Source: Acidobacteriota bacterium (GTDB lineage: Bacteria; Acidobacteriota; Terriglobia; Terriglobales; Acidobacteriaceae). Taken from it: a DNA stretch of 46,481 nt. The stretch lies in assembly GCA_021846985.1 (NCBI GenBank), contig JAJZVX010000029.1, forward strand, positions 1 through 46,481. Reading direction: 5' to 3'. Below, piece by piece: positions 36,911 through 44,768 of this stretch. Position 1 is the stretch's first letter; each line of letters begins with the position of its first letter. The notes beneath the pieces were generated by a model. The model did not search any database. It had not been told where the DNA came from and worked only from the letters and a program-made list of their open reading frames with translations. A program made the translations under genes and the position numbers.

Positions 36911-39618
36911 ACGCGGCTCCTTAGAGATTGCAGATACGCTGCGGTTTGAGCGGCCGCCGCGCCGGCATGCAGAATAGTGTCGGGAATGTCCCGGATTCCT
37001 GCCGCCGTCCCCGCCACGAAGACGCCGGGAATGCTGGTTCTGCCGGGCTCAAGGTCTTCCTCGGGCTCGCGTACGTAGGAGAAGGGATCCAGTTCGAGCT
37101 GCCCGGCCGCGAACATGCCCGCGGACACGGGATTGGCGAGCAGGCCCACGGAAAGAACCACCAGGTCGTGCGTCGCCTTCCGCCTTCCGCCTCCGCCTTC
37201 GATGTCTTCGTAGGAGAGGGTCAGGTTGCCGTTTTCTTCCTCTTCGATCTCCGCCACCTTGCCCTTCACGAACGACACGCCCATGTCGCGCGCCTGTTGG
37301 AAGAACTCCTCATACCCCTTGCCGAAGGCGCGAATGTCAATGAAGTAAACCGTGATGTCGGCCATGGGAACGGCGCCCATGATCAATTGCGCCTGCTTGA
37401 GCGAGTACATGCAGCACACCCGCGAACAGAGCCGGTTGTCCATGGTGCAGTCCCGCGAGCCCGTGCACAACACGTAGGCGATGTTGTCCGGCACCTTGCC
37501 GTCGGAGGGCCGCAGAACAGAGTTGTAAGGCCGCGTGGGCGCGATGATGCGATCCATCTGCATGGCGTCAATCACATTGGGGAAGCGGCCGTAGCCGTAG
37601 CTCTTCTTGGCCCGCGCGTTGAAGAGCTTGAAACCGCTGGCCACCACCACGGCGCCTACATCGACTTCGATCTTGCGGTCCCGCAGGCTGAAGTCGATGG
37701 CCGACGACGGGCAGGCGCGCACGCAGGCGTGGCACTCGGAACAAACTGCGCAATCCAGGCAGCGCGTGGCCTCCGCGCGCGCCTCCTCTTCCGTGAAGCA
37801 CTGCTCCACTTCGATGATCCCCTTGATCCGTTCGGCAGGCGCCATCTCCTTGAGCGAGGTCCGGACATGCGTGGTAGCTCCCTGCTCCCGCGTGAGCACC
37901 TCGGCCTTGTCCATCACCGGCAGGCGATCGTTGAAAACCTGTTTCGACAGATCGTTGCCCTGCAGATACTGGTCGATATAGAATGCGGCGCGATGTCCCT
38001 GGCCGATGGCCTGGACGATCATCGACGGTCCGGTGACCGCGTCGCCGCCGGCAAAGACGCCGGGCACAGAGGTTTCGAGCGTCTGGTCGTTCACTTCCAG
38101 GCGGCCGTTCTTTTTGCGGGCGATCTCGCCGGCGAAGGGAGCGGTGCTGGGCGCCAGGCCAATCGCCACCACCACCAGGTCGGCGGGCACGGCCGCAACC
38201 GCCCCTGGCACGGGCACAGGCTCACGCCGGCCGCTGGCATCAGGCTCGCCGAGGCGCATCTCCTGCGCTTCCACGCTCTTGAGCCTGCCGTTCTCGCCAA
38301 CAAAGCGCGCGGGCAGGCGCAACTCCACCAGTTCGACGCCCTCTTCAACCGCGGCCTGCACCTCCCACTCGTGGGCCGGCATCTCCTTGCGGGTTCGCCG
38401 GTACATGATGGTGACCCTGGCCGCTCCCAGCCGGAGAGCCAGACGCGCCGGATCGATGGCGGAGTTGCCGCCGCCCACCACGATCACCGATTTGCCTTCC
38501 AGGCTCTCCACCTGGCCGGAGTTGGCCGCGCTCAAAAACTCCATGCAGCCCATCACGCCCGGCAGATCCTCGCCCGGCACGCCCATCTTCAGGCTTTCGC
38601 GGGTGCCAACGGAGAGAAATACCGCATCGTAGCCGCGCTGCAGCAGATCCTTCACCGCGCCAATGCGCTGGTTGGTCTGAATCTCGACGCCGAGCGCGGT
38701 CACGTTCTTGATGTCGCGTTCCAGCACCTCGCGCGGCAGACGATAGGCCGGAATGCCGTAGCGCAGCATGCCGCCGGGCGCCGGCGCCGCCTCAAAGATC
38801 GTGACGTCGTGGCCCTCTTTGCCGAGGAAGTAGGCGGCCGAAAGCCCCGCCGGTCCGGAGCCGATAATGGCCACCTTCTTGCCCGACCGCTTCGCCGCGG
38901 GGCCGTACTCGGGCTCGGGATGAGCGGCGTAATAGTTGTCGGCAAGAAAACGCTTGATGCCGCGAATCGAGAGCGGCCCTTCCAGCCCGCCGCGCGTGCA
39001 ATTGCTCTCGCAGGGCGCGTAGCAGGCCCGGCTGAGGCTGCCCACCAGCGGAGCGTCTTCCAGGTGCAACGCAAAGGCCTCTTCGTAACGCCCCGCCCGC
39101 ACCAGGGCAATGTAGCCGTGCGCCTTCACGCTGGCCGGGCAGGCAAAGCTGCAAGGCGACGTCCCGGCGCGCTCAATCACCGCCTTCTTGGGCACCGCCT
39201 GCGGAAAGGGAATGTGCGCCGCGCGCCGCAGCACCAGGTCGGCGTTGTACTGGTCGGAAGACGCCACCGTGCACGCCAGCGTGCATTCGCCGCAGCCGGT
39301 GCAGGCCGAGGGATTGACATAGTTGGTGTGGCTGTTCACCTGCACCCGAAAACGCCCATCCGCGCGCCGCTCGATCGACTCGGGCTCGCTGTGAACCATC
39401 ATGGTGATGTTGGGATGATGCGAGGTGCCTGCCATCTTCGGCGTCGAGATGCAACTGGCGCAATCAAGTGTGGGAAAAACCTTGCTCAGCAAGATCATCT
39501 TTCCCCCGATGCTGGGCTCCTTTTCGACCAGCAGAACCTTGTGTCCCATGTCGCCAAGGTTCAAGGCCGATTCCATCCCCGCGATGCCGCCGCCTACTAC
39601 CATCACGTCGTAGTTCAT
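36907..39618 (-). CDS. HdrA-like flavoprotein with an inserted GltD/NfnB-type NAD(P)H dehydrogenase domain
   Basis: 903 residues. The first 130 are HdrA N-terminus: VVGGGIAGMESAL, CASCISTPKM and a ferredoxin motif CTGCGECTLAC (106-116). From about 155 to 620 the protein is instead a GltD/NfnB-like module, with its cysteine-rich entry (CSFACP, CYAPCESNC), FAD motif GSGPAG (253-258), NAD(P)-binding GGGNSAID (381-388) and FAGGDAVTGPSM. The HdrA C-terminal half then resumes (CLDCAVCSECHACVRACP, VLCTGSRDC, CSRVCCMY). Both reading ends are continuous, so this is an insertion fusion. It should accept or donate electrons at NAD(P)H. ATG at 39618 overlaps the MvhD-like gene stop; the in-frame upstream extension belongs to that gene. 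Confidence 0.88.
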   Translation of the reverse strand: MNYDVMVVGGGIAGMESALNLGDMGHKVLLVEKEPSIGGKMILLSKVFPTLDCASCISTPKMAGTSHHPNITMMVHSEPESIERRADGRFRVQVNSHTNYVNPSACTGCGECTLACTVASSDQYNADLVLRRAAHIPFPQAVPKKAVIERAGTSPCSFACPASVKAHGYIALVRAGRYEEAFALHLEDAPLVGSLSRACYAPCESNCTRGGLEGPLSIRGIKRFLADNYYAAHPEPEYGPAAKRSGKKVAIIGSGPAGLSAAYFLGKEGHDVTIFEAAPAPGGMLRYGIPAYRLPREVLERDIKNVTALGVEIQTNQRIGAVKDLLQRGYDAVFLSVGTRESLKMGVPGEDLPGVMGCMEFLSAANSGQVESLEGKSVIVVGGGNSAIDPARLALRLGAARVTIMYRRTRKEMPAHEWEVQAAVEEGVELVELRLPARFVGENGRLKSVEAQEMRLGEPDASGRREPVPVPGAVAAVPADLVVVAIGLAPSTAPFAGEIARKKNGRLEVNDQTLETSVPGVFAGGDAVTGPSMIVQAIGQGHRAAFYIDQYLQGNDLSKQVFNDRLPVMDKAEVLTREQGATTHVRTSLKEMAPAERIKGIIEVEQCFTEEEARAEATRCLDCAVCSECHACVRACPSSAIDFSLRDRKIEVDVGAVVVASGFKLFNARAKKSYGYGRFPNVIDAMQMDRIIAPTRPYNSVLRPSDGKVPDNIAYVLCTGSRDCTMDNRLCSRVCCMYSLKQAQLIMGAVPMADITVYFIDIRAFGKGYEEFFQQARDMGVSFVKGKVAEIEEEENGNLTLSYEDIEGGGGRRKATHDLVVLSVGLLANPVSAGMFAAGQLELDPFSYVREPEEDLEPGRTSIPGVFVAGTAAGIRDIPDTILHAGAAAAQTAAYLQSLRSRV

Positions 39619-40025
39619 GAATTCAACCGCTCCATATCCGCGCTCATTCTTTCCATGTGCGACACGAAGGACTCGGCGCAGACCGAGCACACCGCCGCCA
39701 TTCTCAGGCGCTGCGGGTCGTGTCCGTGGCTCTGCAGAAGCTTCTGCGCCGCGTCCACCAACTTGCCCGTCCGGGTGGTGCAGTCCGAAACAAACGCGCA
39801 GTCGGTTCCGTCCGCCGCAATAAAGACTCCGTCAAAGCCGGCTTCAATGGCATGCAGCACCCAACTGGGCCGGATGCCGCTTGAGCACGGCACCGGAATG
39901 GTGACTACGCCCGGCGGGTAATGCATATGAGCGCTCCCGGCCAGATCGATGCCGGGATCGCTGATGGAATTCGTCGAGAAAACCAGAATGCGGGAACCCG
40001 CGTGCCCGTTGTGCGCCTGAGACAT
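39615..40025 (-). CDS. MvhD-like protein with altered cysteine set
   Basis: 136 residues of the hydrogenase iron-sulfur subunit D family: ILVFSTNSISDPGIDLAG, HYPPGVVTIPVPCSSGI and the C-terminal IEAGFDGVFIAADGTDC. In MvhD the first segment reads CCNWC and binds a [2Fe-2S] cluster with later cysteines. Here those three positions are Ser/Asn/Ile, leaving cysteines 47, 76 and 82 and an extra CSVC (113, 116). It normally passes electrons from a donor to HdrA. It starts 12 bases after tusA and ends in an ATGA overlap with the HdrA-GltD gene. Confidence 0.82.
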   Translation of the reverse strand: MSQAHNGHAGSRILVFSTNSISDPGIDLAGSAHMHYPPGVVTIPVPCSSGIRPSWVLHAIEAGFDGVFIAADGTDCAFVSDCTTRTGKLVDAAQKLLQSHGHDPQRLRMAAVCSVCAESFVSHMERMSADMERLNS

Positions 40026-40037
40026 GGCTATCCCTCG

Positions 40038-40292
40038 CTACTTGGTTCTGCGAACATAAATGTGCCAGTAACCGGCGTCGGCGAGCGTGCCCAGATGCTC
40101 GTGCCCGGTCTTCTTGCACCACATGGGGATGTCCGTGTTGGTGCCTTCGTCGGAGGAAAGCACTTCCATGGTTCCGCCGCGGGCAATCTTGCCGATGCTG
40201 CGCTTGGCTTCCAGAAGCGGGCCGGGGCACGCAGTGCCGCGGGCGTCGATGAGCTGATCAGCTTTCAGGGCCTTGAGTTCTTCGTCTGTCAT
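40038..40292 (-). CDS. tusA: TusA-family sulfur carrier
   Basis: 84 residues, SirA/TusA fold. The sulfur-carrying cysteine is in DARGTACPGPLLEAK (C22, the CPxP motif); a second cysteine lies in MWCKKTGH (C59), as in TusA homologues of sulfur-oxidiser and Hdr-type loci. It accepts persulfide sulfur and passes it to partners such as DsrE2. ATG at 40292 with GAGGA about 11 bases upstream. The frame is open upstream, but that sequence is not TusA-like. First gene of the seven-gene operon, with a leader of roughly 290 bases. Confidence 0.92.
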   Translation of the reverse strand: MTDEELKALKADQLIDARGTACPGPLLEAKRSIGKIARGGTMEVLSSDEGTNTDIPMWCKKTGHEHLGTLADAGYWHIYVRRTK

Positions 40293-40580
40293 AACAAATA
40301 ATTCCTCTTGTCGATGGAGTTGCTGGTGAGAAGCATGCTCGGTAAACGACCCGCGCGGTTGTTCCGTAAGGCCGCGAGAATGCCGGCGGCGTGCCGGAGG
40401 CAAGGGCGTTGCAGCGAGTAGAGATTCCGTTCGCCCCGCACTGCAATCCTGTGCCGGAGCTGGCCAGAACGCCAGAGATGCGGTCATGGATGCTGGCAGC
40501 GGCAAGGTTCCGGCGTCAATCCTGAAGCAACGGAGGCGGGCGGAAGAAACCATATGCAATACGCTATAAACATGTCACAC
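40293..40580 (-). other. Long leader between composite operators and tusA
   Basis: About 290 bases separate the nearest operator from tusA. No gene, clear riboswitch or terminator is evident. A promoter may lie near its upstream end; TATAGC (complement of 40563-40568) is a possible -10. Confidence 0.4.
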
Positions 40581-40616
40581 TTAGATGTTACCTACATACA
40601 GTGATGACGGTCACAT
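40581..40616 (-). promoter_or_regulatory. Composite operator 1 (PadR-type element plus CRP-type site)
   Basis: Plus-strand TTAGATG-N5-TACAT (40581-40597) is followed after two bases by AGTGA-N6-TCACA (40600-40615). On the minus strand the latter reads TGTGA-N6-TCACT, a CRP-class site. The first part matches the element in front of padR with the same spacing. Nearest of three copies to tusA. Confidence 0.75.
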
Positions 40617-40647
40617 CTGATACAAATCTCTACTTACGTATCGCGTT

Positions 40648-40683
40648 TTAGGTGCTACATACATACAGTGATGTCAATCACAT
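40648..40683 (-). promoter_or_regulatory. Composite operator 2
   Basis: Same 36-base ungapped layout: TTAGGTG-N5-TACAT (40648-40664) then AGTGA-N6-TCACA (40667-40682). It starts 67 bases from copy 1. The CATACAGTGATG core is identical to that of copy 1. Confidence 0.75.
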
Positions 40684-40711
40684 TCCGCAAATAACTATAT
40701 ATGAGCCGCAT

Positions 40712-40747
40712 TTAGATGCAGGTCACATCAAGTGACGGCGATCACAT
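40712..40747 (-). promoter_or_regulatory. Composite operator 3
   Basis: TTAGATG-N5-CACAT (40712-40728) then AGTGA-N6-TCACA (40731-40746). It starts 64 bases from copy 2. The middle is more divergent, but both half-elements keep exact spacing, which points to selection on the binding sites. Confidence 0.7.
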
Positions 40748-40895
40748 GCTCCGCGCAGAAATTGCAGGCGGCGCATTCGGCGACAACAGAAAAACACCAA
40801 GAATGAGCGGCGGAACGAAGCGCGTCTCTTCAGGCCCCTTGACTTGGGAACGGAAGAGACGCGACCCAGAAAACGTGTGAGCAGGCGCGGAAAAA

Positions 40896-42557
40896 TTACA
40901 TCACATCCTGGGAGTGAATCGCGCTGTAGGTCTGGTAGCCCCCGGAGAAATTTCTCACCCGCAACCCGTGCGGCTTCAGAATCCGGTAGGCGTAGTAGGA
41001 TCGCATGCCCACGCCGCAGGTCAACAGAATCTCCTTGGCGGCCGGCAATTCCGCGAGCCGGGCCCGCAATTGGCCCAGGGGAATGTTGACCGCCCCCTCG
41101 ACGGAGTCCGCGTTGAATTCGTGCGGCTCGCGCACATCGACGATGAAAGCCGAATCGGATTCCGCCTCGTGCCAGGGTGCAATCTCCACGTCGCCGCGCA
41201 TGCAGTTGGCGCCGATCATGCCCGCGAAGTTGACGGCATCCTTGGCGCCGCCGAAGGGAGGCGCGTAGCAGAGCTCCGCCTCTTCGAGATCGAAGACTGT
41301 GGCCTTTAATTGAATGGCCTGCGCGATCACGTCGATGCGGCGCGCGACGCCCTCTTCTCCGGCGGCCTGGGCGCCTAGCACCAGCCCGTCCGATTTGCGA
41401 AAGATCACTTTCATGTGAATCGGTTTCGCGCCCGGGTAATACCCGGCGTGGTTGTTGGGATGAAGATAGATGGTTTGGAAGCCTTCGATTCCGGCCCGGC
41501 GAAGCGCTTTCTCCGTTGCTCCGGTAAGCGCCACGGTCATGCCAAAGAAACCGCAAACGGCGGTGCCCTGCACTCCGCGGAATCGTGTGTTGCGCCCGCA
41601 GATGGCATCGGCCGCCACGCGCGCCTGGCGGTTCGCGGGACCTGCCAGGGGCATCAGTTCCCACTCCCCGGTGATCCAGTTTTTCACTTCCACCGCATCC
41701 CCCACGGCAAAGATGCGGGGGTCGCTGGTGCGCATCTGGCTATCCACGCGGATGCCCCCCCGCTCGCCCATCTCGAGCCCTGCGCTCCGAGCCAACTCGG
41801 CCTCCGGCTGGACGCCGATGGCCAGCACCACCAGATCCGCGCCCAAGGCCGCGCCGCTCTGCGTGCGTACGTCAAGGCTTCCGTCGTTCCTCTGCTCGAA
41901 AGCCGTCACGCCGTCGCCGAGAACCAGCCTTACGCCGTGGGAGACGAGCTTTTGCGCCGCGTAGGCGGCCATCTCCGGATCGAGCGGCGGCATCACCTGG
42001 CTGGCGATTTCCACCACGGTCACAGAGAGACCTCGATGCGCCAGGTTCTCCGCCATTTCAAGACCGATGAAGCCTCCGCCGACAACCACCGCGCGGCGCG
42101 GATGCCGGGTTTCGATCCAACTCCGGATCGCGCGGCTGTCAGGAATGGTGCGCAGAGTGAAGATGCAGGGTAGATCGATGCCGGGCCACGGCGGCCGAAT
42201 GGGAGCGGCGCCGGGCGCGAGTACCAGTTGGTCGTACGGTTCGGTATACTCCTCGCCCGTCTCCAGATTCCTCACGGCGACCGTGCGCGCCGGGCGGTCG
42301 ATGGCAAAAACCTCGCTGCGGGTGCGGGTTTCAATGTTGAGCCAGTCGTGCAGCAATTCGGTCGTCGCGACCAGCAATTTGGCTTCGTCATGAATCACGT
42401 CGCCCACGTAGTAAGGCAGACCGCAATTGGCAAAGGAGATATACGGGCCGCGATCGACAACAAGAATCTCCGCTTCTTCGTCCAGCCTGCGCAGGCGCGC
42501 TGCGCAGGTTGCTCCGCCGGCCACGCCTCCCACCACTACCACACGTCGTTTTGCCAT
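40896..42557 (-). CDS. CoA-disulfide reductase/NADH:polysulfide oxidoreductase fused to rhodanese (CoADR-Rhd)
   Basis: 553 residues. The flavoprotein part has VVVVGGVAGGATCAARLRR, the redox cysteine in SFANCGLPYY (C45), NAD-binding VVVGGGFIGLEMAE and FAVGDAVEV. The C-terminal rhodanese domain (about 455-553) carries active cysteine 514 in CGVGMRS. Both catalytic cysteines are present. Enzymes of this type (Npsr, CoADR-Rhd) reduce CoA disulfide, CoA persulfide or polysulfide with NAD(P)H. ATG at 42557 follows AGGGAGAGG; upstream in-frame codons are not family-like. It lies upstream of, and on the same strand as, the tusA operon and divergent from padR. Confidence 0.92.
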   Translation of the reverse strand: MAKRRVVVVGGVAGGATCAARLRRLDEEAEILVVDRGPYISFANCGLPYYVGDVIHDEAKLLVATTELLHDWLNIETRTRSEVFAIDRPARTVAVRNLETGEEYTEPYDQLVLAPGAAPIRPPWPGIDLPCIFTLRTIPDSRAIRSWIETRHPRRAVVVGGGFIGLEMAENLAHRGLSVTVVEIASQVMPPLDPEMAAYAAQKLVSHGVRLVLGDGVTAFEQRNDGSLDVRTQSGAALGADLVVLAIGVQPEAELARSAGLEMGERGGIRVDSQMRTSDPRIFAVGDAVEVKNWITGEWELMPLAGPANRQARVAADAICGRNTRFRGVQGTAVCGFFGMTVALTGATEKALRRAGIEGFQTIYLHPNNHAGYYPGAKPIHMKVIFRKSDGLVLGAQAAGEEGVARRIDVIAQAIQLKATVFDLEEAELCYAPPFGGAKDAVNFAGMIGANCMRGDVEIAPWHEAESDSAFIVDVREPHEFNADSVEGAVNIPLGQLRARLAELPAAKEILLTCGVGMRSYYAYRILKPHGLRVRNFSGGYQTYSAIHSQDVM

Positions 42558-43098
42558 GATTCCTCTCCCTGAACGGAGCCGCCGGAAAATAGGCCGGGGC
42601 GTTTCCAGGTTGTCGCAGCCGGCGGCAGAGGCCGCACCCGGCACTGCCGGAAGATTCCACCGCGGCCGGCCGACCAGCCAAAGAACGGCACGCATCGTTG
42701 CCAACGCAACGGGCGCGCGCATTGCAGTTAAGCACGGCGCGCCGCCGCCGGCGTGGCCGCCCTGTCCGGAGCACGTGGCGCCTGCCATCGAAGCTTCCTG
42801 CATCTCGAGCGTGCATCAACGCACGCGGCGCGGGCCATGACCGCGGTCACACCGTCCTCGCCGGCGCGGCCCGCGGCCTTGCCGGAATGCGGCAAACCGG
42901 GCCGGCGTAGCTGCCAGCCGCGGCGGGCGCAGGAGATGTTCCGCGCGCATCGAGACACGCGCCGCCCATGGATAAGGCTCCGGACTTCGGTCGAGGGTTG
43001 TTTCCATGCGTCTATGGCCGCAAAAAATGCCTGTATCCCACTCGCGGCGGCCGGCAACCGCAAGCATGCGCGCAGAAGGAAGAATATGCGCCAGGAAG
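42558..43098. other. Divergent intergenic region between CoADR-Rhd and padR
   Basis: About 540 bases without a supported gene. It should hold promoters for both divergent genes. A CRP-like site is listed separately. Confidence 0.45.
42837..42852 (-). promoter_or_regulatory. CRP-like site upstream of CoADR-Rhd
   Basis: On the minus strand it reads TGTGA-CCGCGG-TCAT, matching the tusA-operon sites (TGTGA-N6-TCACT) except at the ends of the second half. It lies 280 bases before the CoADR-Rhd start, about the same distance as operator 1 from tusA. No PadR-type element is attached. Confidence 0.4.
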
Positions 43099-43122
43099 GT
43101 AGATGCGATATACATCTAGATG
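43099..43122 (+). promoter_or_regulatory. PadR-type operator in front of padR
   Basis: GTAGATG-N5-TACAT (43099-43115) has the same spacing as the three elements before tusA. It continues as AGATG-N7-CATCT-AGATG, and CATCTAGATG (43113-43122) is a perfect palindrome. It lies 64 bases before the proposed start, a suitable place for autorepression. Confidence 0.65.
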
Positions 43123-43185
43123 ATTTTTGTGATAGCATGGGCGTTATTGCTGGGTACAGTAGAAAGAAAGAAGGGAGCGTTCCGG

Positions 43186-43605
43186 ATGCCACGCAAGATC
43201 TGTGTTCACCATTCCAGGGATTATCCCTGCTCCTGTGGTCTGGGCAACCTCTACCGCTTTGTGGAGCCGGTGGTGCTGCGCATGCTCCAGATCAAGGGCC
43301 GGTCCTGCGGCTACAATCTCTGTTCGGAACTCCAGGAGCACGCGCTGACCGATGCCGAGATCGACAAGGCCGCTCTCTATCGCACGCTGCGCCATCTGGA
43401 AGCGAATGGCCACGTCAAGTCGGCGTGGGAAGAGGGCGAAGGCGGTCCGGCGCGCCGGGTCTACCGGCTCACCAAAGAAGGCGAAAAACACCTGGAAGAG
43501 TGGACCGTTGTGTTGGAAAACCTCTCCCGGTCCATGAGCCGCTTTGTACGCGGCGCACGAAAGGCGATTGCCGATCAGGCCGCCAAGACCTCCAAGGCGG
43601 CCTGA
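43186..43605 (+). CDS. PadR-family regulator with N-terminal cysteine/histidine motif
   Basis: 139 residues. The winged helix spans about 25-105 (VEPVVLRMLQ, GYNLCSELQE, KAALYRTLRHLEANGHV, ARRVYRLTKEGEKHLEEW), followed by a C-terminal dimerisation helix. Before the DNA-binding domain it has C6, H8, H9, C15 and C17 (ICVHH and PCSCG), and C41/C46 within it, an unusual cysteine load that could bind metal, an iron-sulfur cluster or sense persulfide. ATG at 43186 is preferred (GGGAG upstream) to one at 43120, which would overlap the operator. It is the likely regulator of the neighbouring sulfur genes. Confidence 0.85.
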   Translation: MPRKICVHHSRDYPCSCGLGNLYRFVEPVVLRMLQIKGRSCGYNLCSELQEHALTDAEIDKAALYRTLRHLEANGHVKSAWEEGEGGPARRVYRLTKEGEKHLEEWTVVLENLSRSMSRFVRGARKAIADQAAKTSKAA

Positions 43606-43905
43606 TCGCGCCGCACGACCCGCTCATCCACGCCCCGGCAAACGCAATGGCTTGCGCGGGCGCCCCTAAGGCGTGAACAAGCGTCTGCATGTGCTTTCGG
43701 GCTCAACTCCATGCCCATGCGCTGCCTGGCAGTGACGCGGATTCCCCTTCTTTGCCACCAACACCTGCCGCAGCCTCTCCCGCACCAAACGAAAAGCCTG
43801 CCGATCGGGCGGGCCTTCGCGTCAAATCTCTGGTAGCGCTATCGGCCTCGGCAATCACCCAAAAGTGGCCATAGGTTATCACTTCAAAACCGGCCATAGG
43901 GAACC
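43606..43905. other. Spacer between padR and the IS1380 remnant
   Basis: No gene supported. Two GGCCATAGG words (around 43867 and 43892) resemble repeated ends of another mobile element, but no transposase is present. Confidence 0.4.
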
Positions 43906-44768
43906 GGCTTAGCCCGGATTATTCGTGAAGGTTGAGGCAGCGAAGGCCATTCTGTGCTAGAAACATGGTGACAAGACGTTGTTTACGGCACAGAGAGAGG
44001 CTTTCGCTTGAACGATTCTAGCGCGACACAGTGTTGGTTGTTTCCTGAGATTTTCGCCAAGCCGATCAGGATGGAATTCGATCAGCGGCAGGGCTCCTCC
44101 GATGGTGGGGCCGTGTGTTGAAGGCGGCCGAGCGCCACGCCGCGCGGTTGCACCATTGCGCCCGGCTGGTCACCATCGATCTTGATCCGACCGACGATCC
44201 CACGCATGGGGCGCAGCCGTTACACGCGCTGGAGATCGACCGCACCCGTTGCAGCCGTTTCTCCACCCCAGCGACAAAGACCCGTCGCTGGGGGCCCCGG
44301 TCTGGGCCAATCAGTTCCGTGTGCTGCTGACCGCCGCGGCCTACGTGCTGATGCAGGAGTTGCGCCTGCAGGCCGCGTTGACCGATTGCGCCCGCGCCCA
44401 GGTATGGACACTTCGGGAGCGGTTCTTGAAACTCGGTGCGCGGGGGATGGTCTCGATGCGCCGGGTGGTCATTCACTTGCCGCAGTCGTTCCCCTTCCTG
44501 GCTGCCTTCCGGCAAATCGCCATGGCCCTGGGAGCATCGCCGGGATAGAACGGCCTCGGTCCACGCAAAACCACCCGCTCTTCGCATCAGGCAAACAACA
44601 GCACGGGAAAGCCCTGTCTGAAAAGCGCCGCCGGGCAATGGCTTTCGATCCGCAAAGCTCACCGACTCGCACCGGACAACAAAATCACGCCGTCCGCAAC
44701 GCTTCGGCAATCTCATATCGCCCCAAACACCGGGCCGACACGCCTTCACGAATAATGCAGGCTAGCCC
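43906..44768 (+). mobile_element. IS1380-family element, internally deleted remnant
   Basis: The left end GGCTTAGCCCGGATTATTCG (continuing to 43931) and the right end (44743-44768, inverted) share 26-base imperfect inverted ends including a perfect ATTATTCGTGAAGG. Between them lie scrambled pieces of an IS1380 transposase, and the element is 863 bp against about 1.6-1.7 kb for a full one. No clear 4-bp target duplication is visible. It is non-autonomous, perhaps still mobilisable in trans. Confidence 0.75.
44030..44548 (+). pseudogene. IS1380 transposase fragments
   Basis: Three in-order fragments in different frames: an N-terminal MEFDQRQGSSDGGAV piece, a catalytic-region piece TIDLDPTDDPTHGAQ (DDxT-type motif), and a C-terminal piece ANQFRVLLTAAAYVLMQELR ending in FRQIAMALG. 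Internal deletions and frameshifts join them. The middle of the transposase is missing, so it cannot be active. Confidence 0.8.

Noticed and set aside
36928..39921. Very long plus-strand open frame (997 codons) opposite the HdrA-GltD and MvhD-like genes
   Set aside because: It mirrors GC-rich codon use of the minus-strand genes. The translation has no domains and is rich in His, Arg, Ala and Gly. The minus-strand proteins show full families.
33185..40292. Canonical sulfate-reduction Qmo locus
   Set aside because: No aprAB, sat or dsr genes are nearby; the operon has TusA, MvhD and a GltD insertion, which classic qmoABC lacks.
40293..40559. In-frame upstream extension of tusA
   Set aside because: The extra residues are basic and low in family similarity; TusA proteins start close to the ATG at 40292, which has its own ribosome site.
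40581..40747. CRISPR-like array from the three 36-bp repeats
   Set aside because: Only three diverged copies, about 30-base AT-rich intervals, no cas genes, and clear regulator half-sites at fixed positions in each copy.
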